Part shown: piece by piece, positions 27,812-36,747 of the stretch
How positions within the stretch are numbered: position 1 is the stretch's first letter
How the letters are laid out: every line of letters begins with the position of its first letter
NCBI RefSeq assembly: GCF_004216775.1
Contig: NZ_SGXF01000005.1
Coordinates: forward strand, 123,607-187,606
Direction: 5' to 3'
Length of the DNA: 64,000 bases
DNA from: Cuneatibacter caecimuris
GTDB lineage: Bacteria > Bacillota > Clostridia > Lachnospirales > Lachnospiraceae
Translations under genes and position numbers: made by a program
Notes under the pieces: generated by a model
Seen by the model: only the letters and a program-made list of their open reading frames with translations
What the model was told of the DNA's origin: nothing
The model's database searches: none

Positions 27812-28021
27812 TTACATGAGTACCCATAGCACCACGCTGCACAGGATGATAACAATTCCGCCGAGCCTTGCAGGATGCGATATCCCTTCTCGCCAAAATG
27901 CCGATAGACGGAGGCACGAAAGCCCCACGTATTTTTACCCTGAAGATCGCAGACCCATTTCCAACCGAAGATCGCCCCAGCAGAAACAGCGCCACTGAAG
28001 TCAGAAACAATTGAATTTCAT
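27812..28021 (-). pseudogene. degenerate two-helix membrane protein gene
   Basis: The ATG at 28021 overlaps the stop of the DUF1266 gene (ATGA). Coding sense is recovered only by moving between frames: a first helix LFLTSVALFLLG in one frame, a polar middle AIFGWKWVCDLQGKNTWGF and RASVYRHFGEKGYRILQG in a second, and a last helix LGGIVIILCSVVLWVLM with its stop in the third. Three single-base losses would restore one protein of about 70 residues with two membrane helices. This is my own reconstruction and needs a homologue to confirm it. Confidence 0.55.
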
Positions 28022-29175
28022 CCTTGAAATCCAATTTTCCGCGCCCCAGGCCAAGGACACTCTTTCCATTGTCCCTCGTTATCTTCCGCCTTTCCGGTAA
28101 GCAAGTCAATGGCGGCATCCGTCAGATAACCAAGATAGCTTTCAGCCGCGCTGTCACCGCAAAGCAACTTCCACATCAGGCCGCCGAACAAGTAAGAGCT
28201 TGAAAATTCACGCCAGCTATGCAGACTTTCCACCGCACGCTGAGAAAGTTCCCATAAAACCCCCTCCGCTTCGCCTTCGGTGATCCAGCCGAGAAAATAA
28301 CCCCAGCGGGTCAGCATAGCTGCCCGTCCGACATCCCAGCCGGTCATAAAGCGGGGGACATAACGCGCTTTATAATGCTGTGCAAACCGCCATCCACGGC
28401 AAGCAGACTCCCGATCTTCCTTGTCCATGGATTCATCAAGCACTTGCTCTACGGTGTCTGCGTCACAATAGATTTGATACCGAAGCTCATAGCCCTCTTG
28501 GCTTAAATACCGAATGGTGTCCAATAATTCACTGCGGCCATTGATCCCCCAGGAACGCCGCACCAAGGAAACAATCTGCTGTTCCATAACCGGGGTATGC
28601 AGCTCCACGTCCATGCCGTCCAAATCATGGTTATTTAGCTTGGAAATCATACCCGAAAGTAAGATACCAAAATGTCTCCATTGAGGGGGATTTTTAGGGT
28701 ATGTGACAGGTTCAGTTTCCGGGAGAGCCTCGAGCTGCGCCATCTTTTGATCCAAAAGGGCATAGAGTTCCTGTTCCAATGCGAGATCAAGTTCCCGTTC
28801 CTCAGACGCATCCTCTTCGTCCTCCATGTCCAGCGTTTCCAAGGCGGCAGAAATAATCCCCATATCTTCACCAAACATCTGCCTCATAAGGCCGTCAACC
28901 CCGAGAGCGGCAGCCTCAGCAACTTTCTGGTCTACCGTTTGCTGGATCATTTCCGGGCTAAACATTTTCCCTAATAGCTCGACCTGCTGCTGTGCGTCAG
29001 CGGCGGATTGAGCGGTTCCACCCTGTGCAGCGTCGTCAGGCTCTGTGGAAACGTTTAATTTTTTCCGCATCTGCTCAATATGCTTATTACTTTCCTCTAT
29101 TGACTTTTGAAGCGACTCGGCCGCTTTCTCCGTTGCTGCCTGTGCACGTTTTCTAATTTCATCTAGATCAACCAT
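28018..29175 (-). CDS. DUF1266 domain protein
   Basis: About 385 residues. The N-terminal 90 are a charged coiled-coil (RKRAQAATEKAAESLQKSIE), the middle is acidic, and the C-terminal 200 carry the DUF1266 pattern: SWGINGRSELLDTIRYLS, WDVGRAAMLTRWGYFLGWIT, then HSWREFSSSYLFGGLMWK. The function of DUF1266 is not established. ATG 29175 and ATG 29181 are both possible behind TTGGAGGG; the former has the better spacing. It overlaps the 62-residue membrane protein gene upstream and the degenerate gene downstream, so it sits in an operon-like cluster. Confidence 0.78.
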   Translation of the reverse strand: MVDLDEIRKRAQAATEKAAESLQKSIEESNKHIEQMRKKLNVSTEPDDAAQGGTAQSAADAQQQVELLGKMFSPEMIQQTVDQKVAEAAALGVDGLMRQMFGEDMGIISAALETLDMEDEEDASEERELDLALEQELYALLDQKMAQLEALPETEPVTYPKNPPQWRHFGILLSGMISKLNNHDLDGMDVELHTPVMEQQIVSLVRRSWGINGRSELLDTIRYLSQEGYELRYQIYCDADTVEQVLDESMDKEDRESACRGWRFAQHYKARYVPRFMTGWDVGRAAMLTRWGYFLGWITEGEAEGVLWELSQRAVESLHSWREFSSSYLFGGLMWKLLCGDSAAESYLGYLTDAAIDLLTGKAEDNEGQWKECPWPGARKIGFQG

Positions 29176-29356
29176 CCTCATTTCCCTCCAATTCTTGTTC
29201 CGGCGGCAGGGTGTGCCACGCGGTCGGCTTTTTATTTTTGAAACACCATTTTTTTAGTTGGCAAAATATTGCTTCCACAAAATGAAACCACAGGTTTCCG
29301 GCGACGAATACGATCACCAGCACGGCCAGCACAGCTCCAATTTGTCCCCATGACAT
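29168..29356 (-). CDS. small single-pass membrane protein
   Basis: 62 residues: one N-terminal helix (IGAVLAVLVIVFVAGNLWF) followed by a lysine-rich cytoplasmic part (QLKKWCFKNKKPTAWHTL) and an acidic end. A GGGGGG purine run precedes ATG 29356. It overlaps the DUF1266 gene at its 3' end, so it belongs to the same unit. Function unknown. Confidence 0.65.
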   Translation of the reverse strand: MSWGQIGAVLAVLVIVFVAGNLWFHFVEAIFCQLKKWCFKNKKPTAWHTLPPEQELEGNEDG

Positions 29357-29369
29357 GAAAGCACCCCCC

Positions 29370-29855
29370 TTATTTCTTCTGGAACTGCTTCAAGAAGAAA
29401 TCGGTGAACGCCTTTACCTCCTCATCTTGGGAAACATAGACATACAGTTTCTCGTCCTCCAGCCATTCACAGACACCAATCCCGATATAACCCTTCCTGT
29501 CCGGGTAAATAATAAATTCGTCCGTGGGGAACTTGTTCTGATATGCCTTCAAAATGTCGCTCTGTCGATAGAAAGTGGCGTCACCGCAGCCCGACAGATC
29601 GGGAACAGTAGGAATTACAACAATGGTCTGACTGGCCTCGTTCCAGCCTACGATCAGATTGCCGATCTTAGTTTTGCTGCCGTGGACAATACCATAATTG
29701 AAACGGCTAACGTCTTCCGTGTAGCCAAATAGGATTTTGTAGTCGCCGCCGTTTTCTACCACCTGGTTGAACAGAACACGCATTTTTTTACGGTTGGCAT
29801 CACTTTTTGCCATATCTACTTGAGGCCCCTTAAACAGATTTCCAAACAGTCCCAT
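29370..29855 (-). CDS. hypothetical protein of the DUF1266 cluster
   Basis: 161 residues beginning MGLFGNLFKGPQVDMAKSD, soluble, mixed alpha/beta, with no recognised motif. ATG 29855 follows GGGAGGAT. It is the first gene of a minus-strand unit of five (this, a small membrane protein, DUF1266, a degenerate membrane protein, a frameshifted gene). The MGLFG start is shared with the frameshifted last gene, hinting at a common N-terminal feature. Function unknown. Confidence 0.65.
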   Translation of the reverse strand: MGLFGNLFKGPQVDMAKSDANRKKMRVLFNQVVENGGDYKILFGYTEDVSRFNYGIVHGSKTKIGNLIVGWNEASQTIVVIPTVPDLSGCGDATFYRQSDILKAYQNKFPTDEFIIYPDRKGYIGIGVCEWLEDEKLYVYVSQDEEVKAFTDFFLKQFQKK

Positions 29856-30063
29856 GCTAAAAATCCTCCCATGCTAATATTTTAGAATGATTTTATGCCT
29901 TTGGATCAAAGACACAAATATACTTCACACCAACACCCGCTAACTTCTCAGCCGCTTGTGACCAGTGTGACCGCAAGTATCTTAATTACGATTACAATTG
30001 CGATAGTATTTAATTGGATTATACCTGAACACTTGAAAAAAAGCAAGCCCCCGCACATAGAAA

Positions 30064-30092
30064 AACGGCGCACCGTTTGGACGATGCGCCGC
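30064..30092 (-). terminator. terminator of the TetR gene
   Basis: CGGCGCA and TGCGCCG (about 30066-30090) form a 7-bp GC-rich stem; on the minus strand it is followed by TTTTT. It lies just past the end of the TetR gene. Confidence 0.65.
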
Positions 30093-30098
30093 GTGCTG

Positions 30099-30719
30099 TT
30101 ATTTGTCGGTGTCGGCCAGTGAGGCCAGATACCGGGAAAGGGCGGTTGCCTGGGCCTGGGCCGTCCGCTCCAATTCCTCCGGGAAGAAGAACGGGAGAGA
30201 CCGGGCCGCCGAGTTGTAAATCAGGATGACGGAGAGGATCAGATTGCCCAACTCCTTAGGGGTGCATTTTTCCTGAGGGATCTGCCAGAGAGCCAGCACC
30301 TGTTCATAAAACTGCGCCTGCCCCTGCTGATAAGTTTCAATCTCCTCCGGGTTTAAATGCTTATATACCCACATCTCCTCCTCTTGGGTCATCACAAAGA
30401 AATGGTGCTGGCGGCTATGTGTGACCATATCCAAAAAGTGATAAATCATTTCTTCCAAGCTCATATCATGGTTTTTCGCGCTTTGCTGTACTTCCCGGAG
30501 CAAAAGCGTGATCTCGTAGTTGATGATGTGGATCACCAGCTCGGCCAGGGAGGTATAATAGTTTCCGTAAAAGAACGGCTTGGAGATGCCAACAGCTTGT
30601 AGGATGTCCTGGAGGGTGGTACCTTTCAGCCCCCGCTGGGACAGCATTTCCAGCCCCACCTCCAGCAAATCCCGCCCCACCTGCTCCCGTTCTTCCTTGG
30701 AATAGCCCTTTTTTGACAT
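30099..30719 (-). CDS. TetR family transcriptional regulator
   Basis: 206 residues. The N-terminal helix-turn-helix is typical (LSQRGLKGTTLQDILQAVGI, then SKPFFYGNYYTSLAELV); the rest is a helical ligand-binding domain ending with a conserved-looking LPFFFPEELERTAQAQA. ATG 30719 is selected after GGCGGTGAGGC. It is divergent from a fragment that reads as the C-terminus of a membrane transporter (30770-30921), the usual kind of TetR target, now apparently lost. Confidence 0.88.
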   Translation of the reverse strand: MSKKGYSKEEREQVGRDLLEVGLEMLSQRGLKGTTLQDILQAVGISKPFFYGNYYTSLAELVIHIINYEITLLLREVQQSAKNHDMSLEEMIYHFLDMVTHSRQHHFFVMTQEEEMWVYKHLNPEEIETYQQGQAQFYEQVLALWQIPQEKCTPKELGNLILSVILIYNSAARSLPFFFPEELERTAQAQATALSRYLASLADTDK

Positions 30720-30769
30720 AGCCTCACCGCCTTTTTGTTGAGATACCAACAGTTTACCACAGCAGCAGG

Positions 30770-30921
30770 GAAATGTCATGCGCTCTTTTGGAGAACGCTA
30801 CGCCAGATAAGCTATTTATCATAATTAATTGGTCAATCATTATCATGGTTTTCCTTGCAGCGCTGATGACAGCTCTTATCCTGCTGGTAAAAATGCCGGG
30901 CAGGAATGAGCCGCAGGTTTG
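30770..30921 (+). pseudogene. C-terminal remnant of a membrane transporter
   Basis: A plus-strand frame reads ENATPDKLFIIINW, then a strongly hydrophobic SIIIMVFLAALMTALILLV and a short polar tail KMPGRNEPQV before a stop at 30921. This resembles the last transmembrane helix and tail of a multidrug-type permease. No start or ribosome site precedes it, and the rest of the gene is absent, being replaced on the left by the TetR gene. Confidence 0.5.
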
Positions 30922-30944
30922 AGCAACTTTAAAACAGTAAAGAA

Positions 30945-31676
30945 TCACCAGGTTTTCTCCAGAGAAAGGTTCCAGTCCAGCTGATAGGGGCTGTTTTCCT
31001 TACCCTTAATATCCTCATATATTGTTCTTCGTTCCTGGCTGCTTTCGCTGGACCAATATTCATAACCGCGAAAGTAGCTGTCCATCAGTTCATCCCAGGA
31101 GGTAAAGCTGCTCTGGATGATTTTCGCAATTTCCATGGACTGGTCCAAGGCTTCCTGTTCCGTGTAATATCCGGCGATATAATAGCTGCCCAAAAGGGAC
31201 ATAGCCCTGCAGTAATCCCAGCCGTCGATAGCCGTTTCTCCATATTCCAGATAATCGGCATATGATTTTGCCAAATATTTCCCTTGTTCCTCATCTTCCG
31301 CAGCTTCTGAAAGGGCGGAAACAAGCTCATCCTCAGTCAGTTCAGAAGCTCCCTGCTCTTCCAGCGACTGCATCAGGGAAGCAAAATCAGTGCGGTGGCC
31401 TTCGGTGAGAAGCCAGTCCAGTGTTTCCTCCGCGCTTTCCCGGTCCGTCACTTCCCACCAATCCTCCAGAGATTTGATTTCTACTTTTTGATTTAAACTA
31501 CTATTCTTCATGCCTCCCAATAAAGTGTAATCTCCATTGTTCAGCTCTGTCAGGACTGCGTAGGTTCCGTTCATCCAGAGAACGGTATCCGAGGTTTTTG
31601 CCTGAGAGGAGCAGCCCGTCAGGAGAGACAGAGCGGTGATACAGACTGCGGCGGAAATTTTTTTTGCAGATATCAT
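30945..31676 (-). CDS. DUF1266 lipoprotein
   Basis: 243 residues with an N-terminal lipoprotein signal (ISAAVCITALSLLTGCSS, lipobox LTGC), so it should be anchored outside the membrane. The C-terminal part matches DUF1266: WEVTDRESAEETLDWLLTEG, then WDYCRAMSLLGSYYIAGYYT and SFTSWDELMDSYFRGYEYW. It is the second DUF1266 protein within 2 kb, the other being cytosolic. Its role is unknown. It ends 23 bases after the transporter remnant on the opposite strand. Confidence 0.83.
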   Translation of the reverse strand: MISAKKISAAVCITALSLLTGCSSQAKTSDTVLWMNGTYAVLTELNNGDYTLLGGMKNSSLNQKVEIKSLEDWWEVTDRESAEETLDWLLTEGHRTDFASLMQSLEEQGASELTEDELVSALSEAAEDEEQGKYLAKSYADYLEYGETAIDGWDYCRAMSLLGSYYIAGYYTEQEALDQSMEIAKIIQSSFTSWDELMDSYFRGYEYWSSESSQERRTIYEDIKGKENSPYQLDWNLSLEKTW

Positions 31677-31860
31677 TATTTTTCTCCTTTTTGTAATTTT
31701 ACATCAGCCGGGTGCGCATAATGTATAAATGTATTATACTATATTTTTCACTGATTTTAAATATCAGACAGGAAGTTCAGGTTTCTTTTTTTCTTTTGCC
31801 GTGCTATACTGTCTGAGTAAAGGAAGAGGTATAACAGCCGGTTTTATGGAGGAATTATAG

Positions 31861-32589
31861 ATGGAATATTTATTAGACGCGCACACCCATACGCTGGCCA
31901 GCGGCCATGCTTACAGTACAATGACAGAGATGGTTGAGGCGGCTGCGGAAAAAAAACTTGCGGTTTTGGGGATAACAGAACATGCTCCCCTGATGCCGGG
32001 CAGCTGCAAGGAATTTTATTTCCAGAACCTGAAAGCGGTGAGCAGGGAATATTATCAGGAGAAATTCGGCGTGCGCCTGCTGCTGGGGGCGGAGCTGAAT
32101 ATTATAGATTATAAAGGAACCGTGGACCTCCCGGTCCCCACCCTCAAACGCATTGATCTGTGTATAGCCAGCATGCACCGCCCCTGCCTGAAATATGGAA
32201 GCAGAGAGGAAAATACGGAAGCTGCGGTGAGGGCCATGGACAACCCTTTTGTCAATATCATCGGCCATCCTGACGACAGCCGTTTTCCGCTGGACTACCT
32301 GGCCCTTGTACAGGCGGCAAAGGAAAAGGGCGTGCTGCTGGAGGTGAACAACAGCTCCATGAATCCCGGCAGTTACCGCATGGGCGCCAGAGATAATTAT
32401 AAGATAATGCTGGATTACTGCATGCGCTATCAGGTTCCGGTGGTGGTGGACAGCGACGCCCATTTCAGGACAGCAGTGGGCGCTCATGAGAATGCATCGG
32501 GTGTGTTTGAAGAGATTGGTTTTCCGGAAGAACTGGTGGTCAATGGAAATCCCGAAAAATTTGAGAAGTTTCTTTATCGGAAACAGTAA
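31861..32589 (+). CDS. PHP domain phosphatase (YcdX-like)
   Basis: 242 residues. The metal-binding PHP motifs are present: DAHTHTLASGHAY at the N-terminus, GITEHAPLMPG, the glutamate in LLLGAELNI, IIGHPDD, and VVDSDAHF near the end. It most resembles the YcdX/histidinol-phosphatase-like group of trinuclear zinc phosphatases. The substrate is unknown. ATG 31861 follows ATGGAGGAATTATAG. It stands alone. Confidence 0.88.
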   Translation: MEYLLDAHTHTLASGHAYSTMTEMVEAAAEKKLAVLGITEHAPLMPGSCKEFYFQNLKAVSREYYQEKFGVRLLLGAELNIIDYKGTVDLPVPTLKRIDLCIASMHRPCLKYGSREENTEAAVRAMDNPFVNIIGHPDDSRFPLDYLALVQAAKEKGVLLEVNNSSMNPGSYRMGARDNYKIMLDYCMRYQVPVVVDSDAHFRTAVGAHENASGVFEEIGFPEELVVNGNPEKFEKFLYRKQ

Positions 32590-32686
32590 AAATCTCTTTA
32601 CTTCGCAACTTTAATATGATAAACTATCTGCGGAGAATGGTAGTGCGGCGGACGAAAGAAGCAGCCGTGCGACAGGGAGGAAGGAA

Positions 32687-32980
32687 ATGAACAAAAAAAT
32701 TAAGACGCCTGCGGTGGACATGCTGTTTGACGCTGTTCTTACGCTGGAGAACCAGGATGAATGTTATGCCTTTTTCGAGGACATATGTACTGTAAATGAG
32801 CTTTTGTCTCTGTCCCAGAGATTTGAAGTGGCAAAAATGCTGCGCCAGAAAAAGACTTATTTGGAAATTGCAGAAAAGACAGGGGCGTCTACAGCGACAA
32901 TCAGCCGCGTGAACCGCAGCCTGAATTTTGGCAATGACGGATATGACATGGTGTTCAAACGTTTACCGGAAGATAAATAG
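32687..32980 (+). CDS. TrpR-like YerC/YecD family regulator
   Basis: 97 residues, matching the YerC/YecD branch of the TrpR fold: a helical N-terminus, LSLSQRFEVAKMLRQKKTY, then the helix-turn-helix LEIAEKTGASTATISRVNR and the tail NFGNDGYDMVFKRL. Despite the TrpR relation there is no evidence that it controls the trp operon at 42593, which has its own T-box. ATG 32687 follows AGGGAGGAAGGA. A terminator follows. Confidence 0.87.
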   Translation: MNKKIKTPAVDMLFDAVLTLENQDECYAFFEDICTVNELLSLSQRFEVAKMLRQKKTYLEIAEKTGASTATISRVNRSLNFGNDGYDMVFKRLPEDK

Positions 32981-33001
32981 ATAGCAGCAGCGATCACAGG
33001 A

Positions 33002-33042
33002 GGCCGGCCGGCTGAAGCATATTCAGAGGCCGGCTGTTTTAT
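33002..33042 (+). terminator. terminator after the TrpR-like gene
   Basis: GGCCGGCC and CTGAA on the left pair with TTCAG and GGCCGGCT on the right (33021-33035) through a small bulge, followed by GTTTTATTT. Confidence 0.7.
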
Positions 33043-33084
33043 TTACGAAAAAAAGCTGCTAAATGGAAAAGCTTCTTCGCAGGC

Positions 33085-34296
33085 TCACAGCTTTGAATTT
33101 TTCATTCGGTATTCACTGGGAGAAAGGCCGGAGAGCTTCTGGAAGGTAGAAGAGAAATAGCTGCTGGAACTGAATCCCAGTTCATTGCTGATCTCGCGGA
33201 TACTCATCTGTGTGCCGGATAGCAGCAGCTTTGCCTGCCTGATTTTAACATTCCGGATGTAGTCCGCTACGCTTACCCCAGTTTCTTTCTTGAATTTATG
33301 GGAAAAATAATATTCTGTGTATCCAGTGCGGCCAGCCAGCTCCGATATGGAGAATTTTTCTGCCGGATGCATGGAGATATAATCGCGGATACATTTTATC
33401 TGTCTGGATAAAGAACTTTCTTTTTTGGAATCCCGGACTCTTTGGATAAAATCATCCATCATAGTCCTGGTCAGACTGCTGAGCGCTGAAATAGTTTTGC
33501 AGTCTTCAAGCATCTGTACATAATAATCATTCAGTGAATAAGCAATAGAAGGATTCAGACCGCCTGCCATTGCAGCCCGGGAACAGAGGGCCAGGAGGAT
33601 GATCACACTGTTCTTTTGCTGGCGGAGTGAATCACCGGTGTCAAAACGTATTCCGCCGTTCAGGAAGCTGGTACGCTCCAGCGCTCTTTTATAATCTGGA
33701 TTTCCCTCCCGGAACATCTGCAGCAGGGCCTGCTCCGCCAGCCAGATTCCATAGTGTTCTTCAGAGACCAGCTGGATTTCATCAAAAGCAGTGGATGACT
33801 CCCCGGAAGGAAACTGGATCTCGTTAGAAGTGATTTTTTCCCCGGTAAGACAGTAGTGGAACATTACAGCATACTGAAACAGCTGGGCAGACGGTATGAT
33901 GGGGACCTCCCCAATCTGCCGGAAAATAGCAGAGCGCAGTTTAGCAGAAAGATCGCGCTGATCCAGTTCCTTTTTAAACAACAGATGAGAATTCCGCCCC
34001 GTAAATGCAGGCCCCAGCAGGCAGATCTGTTCCAGCTGCCGATCCTGGTATAGAAAACCGGCGATATAGAGCATATTCAGAGCAGTTTCCAAAATAAAAG
34101 GATACCGTCCGCCATCCTGTATATATTTTTTCAGTGAACCAGAAAAATTCAGCAAAGAAACGGCATTGCCTGCTATAAGGGCAGCAGGGCAGTTTGTCTC
34201 AATCAGCGTCATCTCCGGCGTATAGTTCCAAAAATATATTTTATAATTGCAGTTAATCAATTCCTGAAAAAAGGCCATCTTGTCTTTCACGTCCAT
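33085..34296 (-). CDS. AraC family regulator with large N-terminal sensor
   Basis: 403 residues. The last 100 form the AraC DNA-binding domain (FSISELAGRTGYTEYYFSHK; MSIREISNELGFSSSSYFSS; LSGLSPSEYRMKN). The first 300 are an unclassified sensor, longer than a cupin. It lies 71 bases downstream of lpdA in the same direction, but that is the end of the glycine cleavage operon, so a link to glycine metabolism is uncertain. Confidence 0.86.
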   Translation of the reverse strand: MDVKDKMAFFQELINCNYKIYFWNYTPEMTLIETNCPAALIAGNAVSLLNFSGSLKKYIQDGGRYPFILETALNMLYIAGFLYQDRQLEQICLLGPAFTGRNSHLLFKKELDQRDLSAKLRSAIFRQIGEVPIIPSAQLFQYAVMFHYCLTGEKITSNEIQFPSGESSTAFDEIQLVSEEHYGIWLAEQALLQMFREGNPDYKRALERTSFLNGGIRFDTGDSLRQQKNSVIILLALCSRAAMAGGLNPSIAYSLNDYYVQMLEDCKTISALSSLTRTMMDDFIQRVRDSKKESSLSRQIKCIRDYISMHPAEKFSISELAGRTGYTEYYFSHKFKKETGVSVADYIRNVKIRQAKLLLSGTQMSIREISNELGFSSSSYFSSTFQKLSGLSPSEYRMKNSKL

Positions 34297-34367
34297 TTTG
34301 CCTATCCTTCTGGTTAACTATTTTTCATCCAGATATGGCCGGAGCAGCAATTATGAAGATATCAGCG

Positions 34368-35738
34368 CTATAAACATAAATTTACAGCTTCTGAAATCCC
34401 CTCACTGAAACTGGGATGAGGACGGATCACCTCTGCCATCTGTTCCACGGTAAACCCATGGGCCACGGCGGAAGTAAATTCGCTGATGAGATCTGACGCT
34501 CTGGCGCACATCAGCTGAGCGCCCAGCACTTTATGGCTTTCCCGGTCATAAACAACTTTTACAAAACCCCGCTCCTGAAGGGTGAGGACAGATTTTCCAT
34601 TGGCAGACATGGGATATTTCCGGCTCTGCGCGTCAATGCCTGCAGCAATGGCTTTTTCCAGCGTCATTCCGACGGAAGCAATTTCCGGATCGGTGTAGAC
34701 GCAGGACGGGACGATATCCAGGCGGATTGCGGGTGCTTTTCCCGCCATATGGCGGACAGCGCAGATCCCTTGAGCCGCAGCCGCATGAGCAAGCTGAATT
34801 TTTCCTGTGGCGTCGCCTACCGCATATATGGAAGGGATGCTGGTTCGGAAATTTTCATCAGTCAGAAGGCATTCCCGGTCCATTGCAGGCCGGCAGCCTG
34901 GAGAGAAAAGCCCGCTGATACAGGGTTTGCGCCCTGTTGCAAACAGAACCCCGTCAGCTTCCAGGCAGAGGGTATGCTCTTTTTCTTTGTAATGGCATAA
35001 GACCTTATTTCCCGGAGCCTCTTGCAGGGAAATTACCTGCGCGGCGGTGTGGATTTCTGCACCTCGCTTTTTCATCAGCATTTTCAGGCTCTGGCTGAGT
35101 TCTTTATCAAAATTTGCCAGAATCCGGTCCATTGCTTCCAGCACAACTACCTGGCTGCCCAGCGCCTGGAAGACAGAAGCAAATTCCATGCCAATCACTC
35201 CGCCGCCGATGATCAGCAGCCGGGAAAAAACTGGGCCCTGGTAAGACAGCAATTCATCGCTGGTCATTACAAGAGGGCTGTCCCCGCCGGGAACAGGCGG
35301 AACAGAAGGGACGGAACCGGGGGCTGCCAGGATTAGGCGGCCTTCAATGACCTGTTCTTCCTTACCGGAAATTTTGACTTCATGCGGGCCGGTGACGGCG
35401 GCGGTTCCGCGGAACAGCGTAATTTTTTGTTTGCCCAGCCTCTGTTCAATCCCCAGCCGCAGCTTCCTGACATTTTCCTCTTTATAGCGCTGTATGGATT
35501 CCAGGGAAAAGGATACCTGTTCTGCCGAAAGGCCAAAGAGACAGGCGTTCTTCATTTCCCGGAACAAGCCGGACGCATGGAGCAGAGACTTGGTGGGAAT
35601 ACAGCCCCGGTTGAGGCAGGTCCCCCCCACTTCATTTTTTTCCACCAGAGCAGTTTTCATTCCCAGAGACGCGCCTTCCAGGGCGGCCTCATATCCGCCG
35701 GGGCCGGCTCCTATTACAATCAGATCATACAAATCCAT
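34368..35738 (-). CDS. lpdA: dihydrolipoyl dehydrogenase (L protein)
   Basis: 456 residues. Reoxidises dihydrolipoyl-GcvH with NAD+. The FAD-binding GAGPGGYEAA is at the N-terminus; the redox disulfide lies in GGTCLNRGCIPTKSLL (cysteines near 41 and 46); the NAD-binding GGGVIGMEFASV is central; the C-terminal active-site His-Glu region is present as VIRPHPSFSE. It is the last gene of the gcv operon, 10 bases after lplA. Confidence 0.94.
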   Translation of the reverse strand: MDLYDLIVIGAGPGGYEAALEGASLGMKTALVEKNEVGGTCLNRGCIPTKSLLHASGLFREMKNACLFGLSAEQVSFSLESIQRYKEENVRKLRLGIEQRLGKQKITLFRGTAAVTGPHEVKISGKEEQVIEGRLILAAPGSVPSVPPVPGGDSPLVMTSDELLSYQGPVFSRLLIIGGGVIGMEFASVFQALGSQVVVLEAMDRILANFDKELSQSLKMLMKKRGAEIHTAAQVISLQEAPGNKVLCHYKEKEHTLCLEADGVLFATGRKPCISGLFSPGCRPAMDRECLLTDENFRTSIPSIYAVGDATGKIQLAHAAAAQGICAVRHMAGKAPAIRLDIVPSCVYTDPEIASVGMTLEKAIAAGIDAQSRKYPMSANGKSVLTLQERGFVKVVYDRESHKVLGAQLMCARASDLISEFTSAVAHGFTVEQMAEVIRPHPSFSEGISEAVNLCL

Positions 35739-35748
35739 AATTTTCCTC

Positions 35749-36744
35749 CTATATCGCCTCTTTCAGCCAGATCCGGATCTCTTCCAGAACAGGGCCTGGG
35801 ACGTTTTGTTCTGCCAGGCAGCTGCACAGCCTTTGTGAAATCTCAGCGCCCTGGCAGGGGCATCCGTGCAAAACAGAGCATTCCTGGGAGAACCAGGCCT
35901 GCTCCATGGCGTCGGAATACAGCCTGGCATCCAAAATCCGTCCGGAATCTGCCTGCAGAGCCAGTTCCAGGCTTCCCCAGGAAAAACGGTGGGACAGCTC
36001 CATGGTAAAGGAAAGGGGACGTCCAAAACGCCACTGCCAGGAGCTGCGGAGTTTTCTGATTTTTTCGATTTTGTCTTTTTCCAGACGGTTGGGCGGCAGT
36101 GGTTGGGAGGGCAGCCGGTAAACTTTTTCAAAGGCCTGAATGAGAGCCCGTTCCAGAGACTGAATGGTCAGCCAGGGGGCTTGCTCAATCAGGTTGCCTA
36201 CCCTGGAACGGACCGAATCCACCCCTTTTGACTGCAGCTTGCCGGCAGATACTGTCAGGTATTTTGACATTTCCTCCGTGTCAGTATTCAGCAGGAGGGT
36301 ACCGTGATGAAAAAAAGCATTGCCGGACTGGTAAAAGGCGTTGCCGGAACATTTCCTTCCTGCCATGACAATATCGTTCCTTCCGGTCTGATCAGCTTGG
36401 ATTCCTAAAGAAGCTAATGCGCTCAAAATTACGGATAATTGCCGGAGGATATCAGCTTCCTGCCGGGACAGGATAAAGGTGAAGTTCAGGTTCCCGGTGT
36501 CATGGTAGACAGCCCCTCCTCCGGAAAGCCTTCTGGCCAGCCGGCCTCCGTCGGCTTCCAGGAGGGGTATATTGCATTCCTTCCATGGATTCTGGTTCCT
36601 TCCCACCACCACGGTTCTGTGGTTCTGCCACAGATACAGGATACATTCTCCTGCTTCAAAGTGGAATGTGAGAAATTCCTCCACAGCGAGATTCAGGAAA
36701 GGATCTGTGTCCGGGGCAATATATGTGGATAATTTCGTAATCAT
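35749..36744 (-). CDS. lplA: lipoate-protein ligase
   Basis: 331 residues with the LplA fold: NLAVEEFLTFHF, WQNHRTVVVGRNQNPWKE, the RRLSGGGAVYHDTGNLNFTF substrate loop, and GRKCSGNAFYQSG with the DIVMAGRK lysine. It attaches scavenged lipoate to GcvH using ATP. The C-terminal accessory domain is present. Position in the gcv operon, 3 bases after gcvPB, supports service to GcvH. Confidence 0.93.
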   Translation of the reverse strand: MITKLSTYIAPDTDPFLNLAVEEFLTFHFEAGECILYLWQNHRTVVVGRNQNPWKECNIPLLEADGGRLARRLSGGGAVYHDTGNLNFTFILSRQEADILRQLSVILSALASLGIQADQTGRNDIVMAGRKCSGNAFYQSGNAFFHHGTLLLNTDTEEMSKYLTVSAGKLQSKGVDSVRSRVGNLIEQAPWLTIQSLERALIQAFEKVYRLPSQPLPPNRLEKDKIEKIRKLRSSWQWRFGRPLSFTMELSHRFSWGSLELALQADSGRILDARLYSDAMEQAWFSQECSVLHGCPCQGAEISQRLCSCLAEQNVPGPVLEEIRIWLKEAI

Positions 36745-36747
36745 GGC

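Noticed and set aside
29895-30122. 75-residue plus-strand frame with a hydrophobic stretch ASILITITIAIVFNW
   Set aside because: No ribosome site, begins in an AT-rich gap, and its last part lies across the TetR terminator and gene end.
32687-32980. TrpR-like protein as the regulator of the trp operon
   Set aside because: It belongs to the YerC/YecD branch, the trp operon is 10 kb away and already has a complete tryptophan T-box; no operator is evident.
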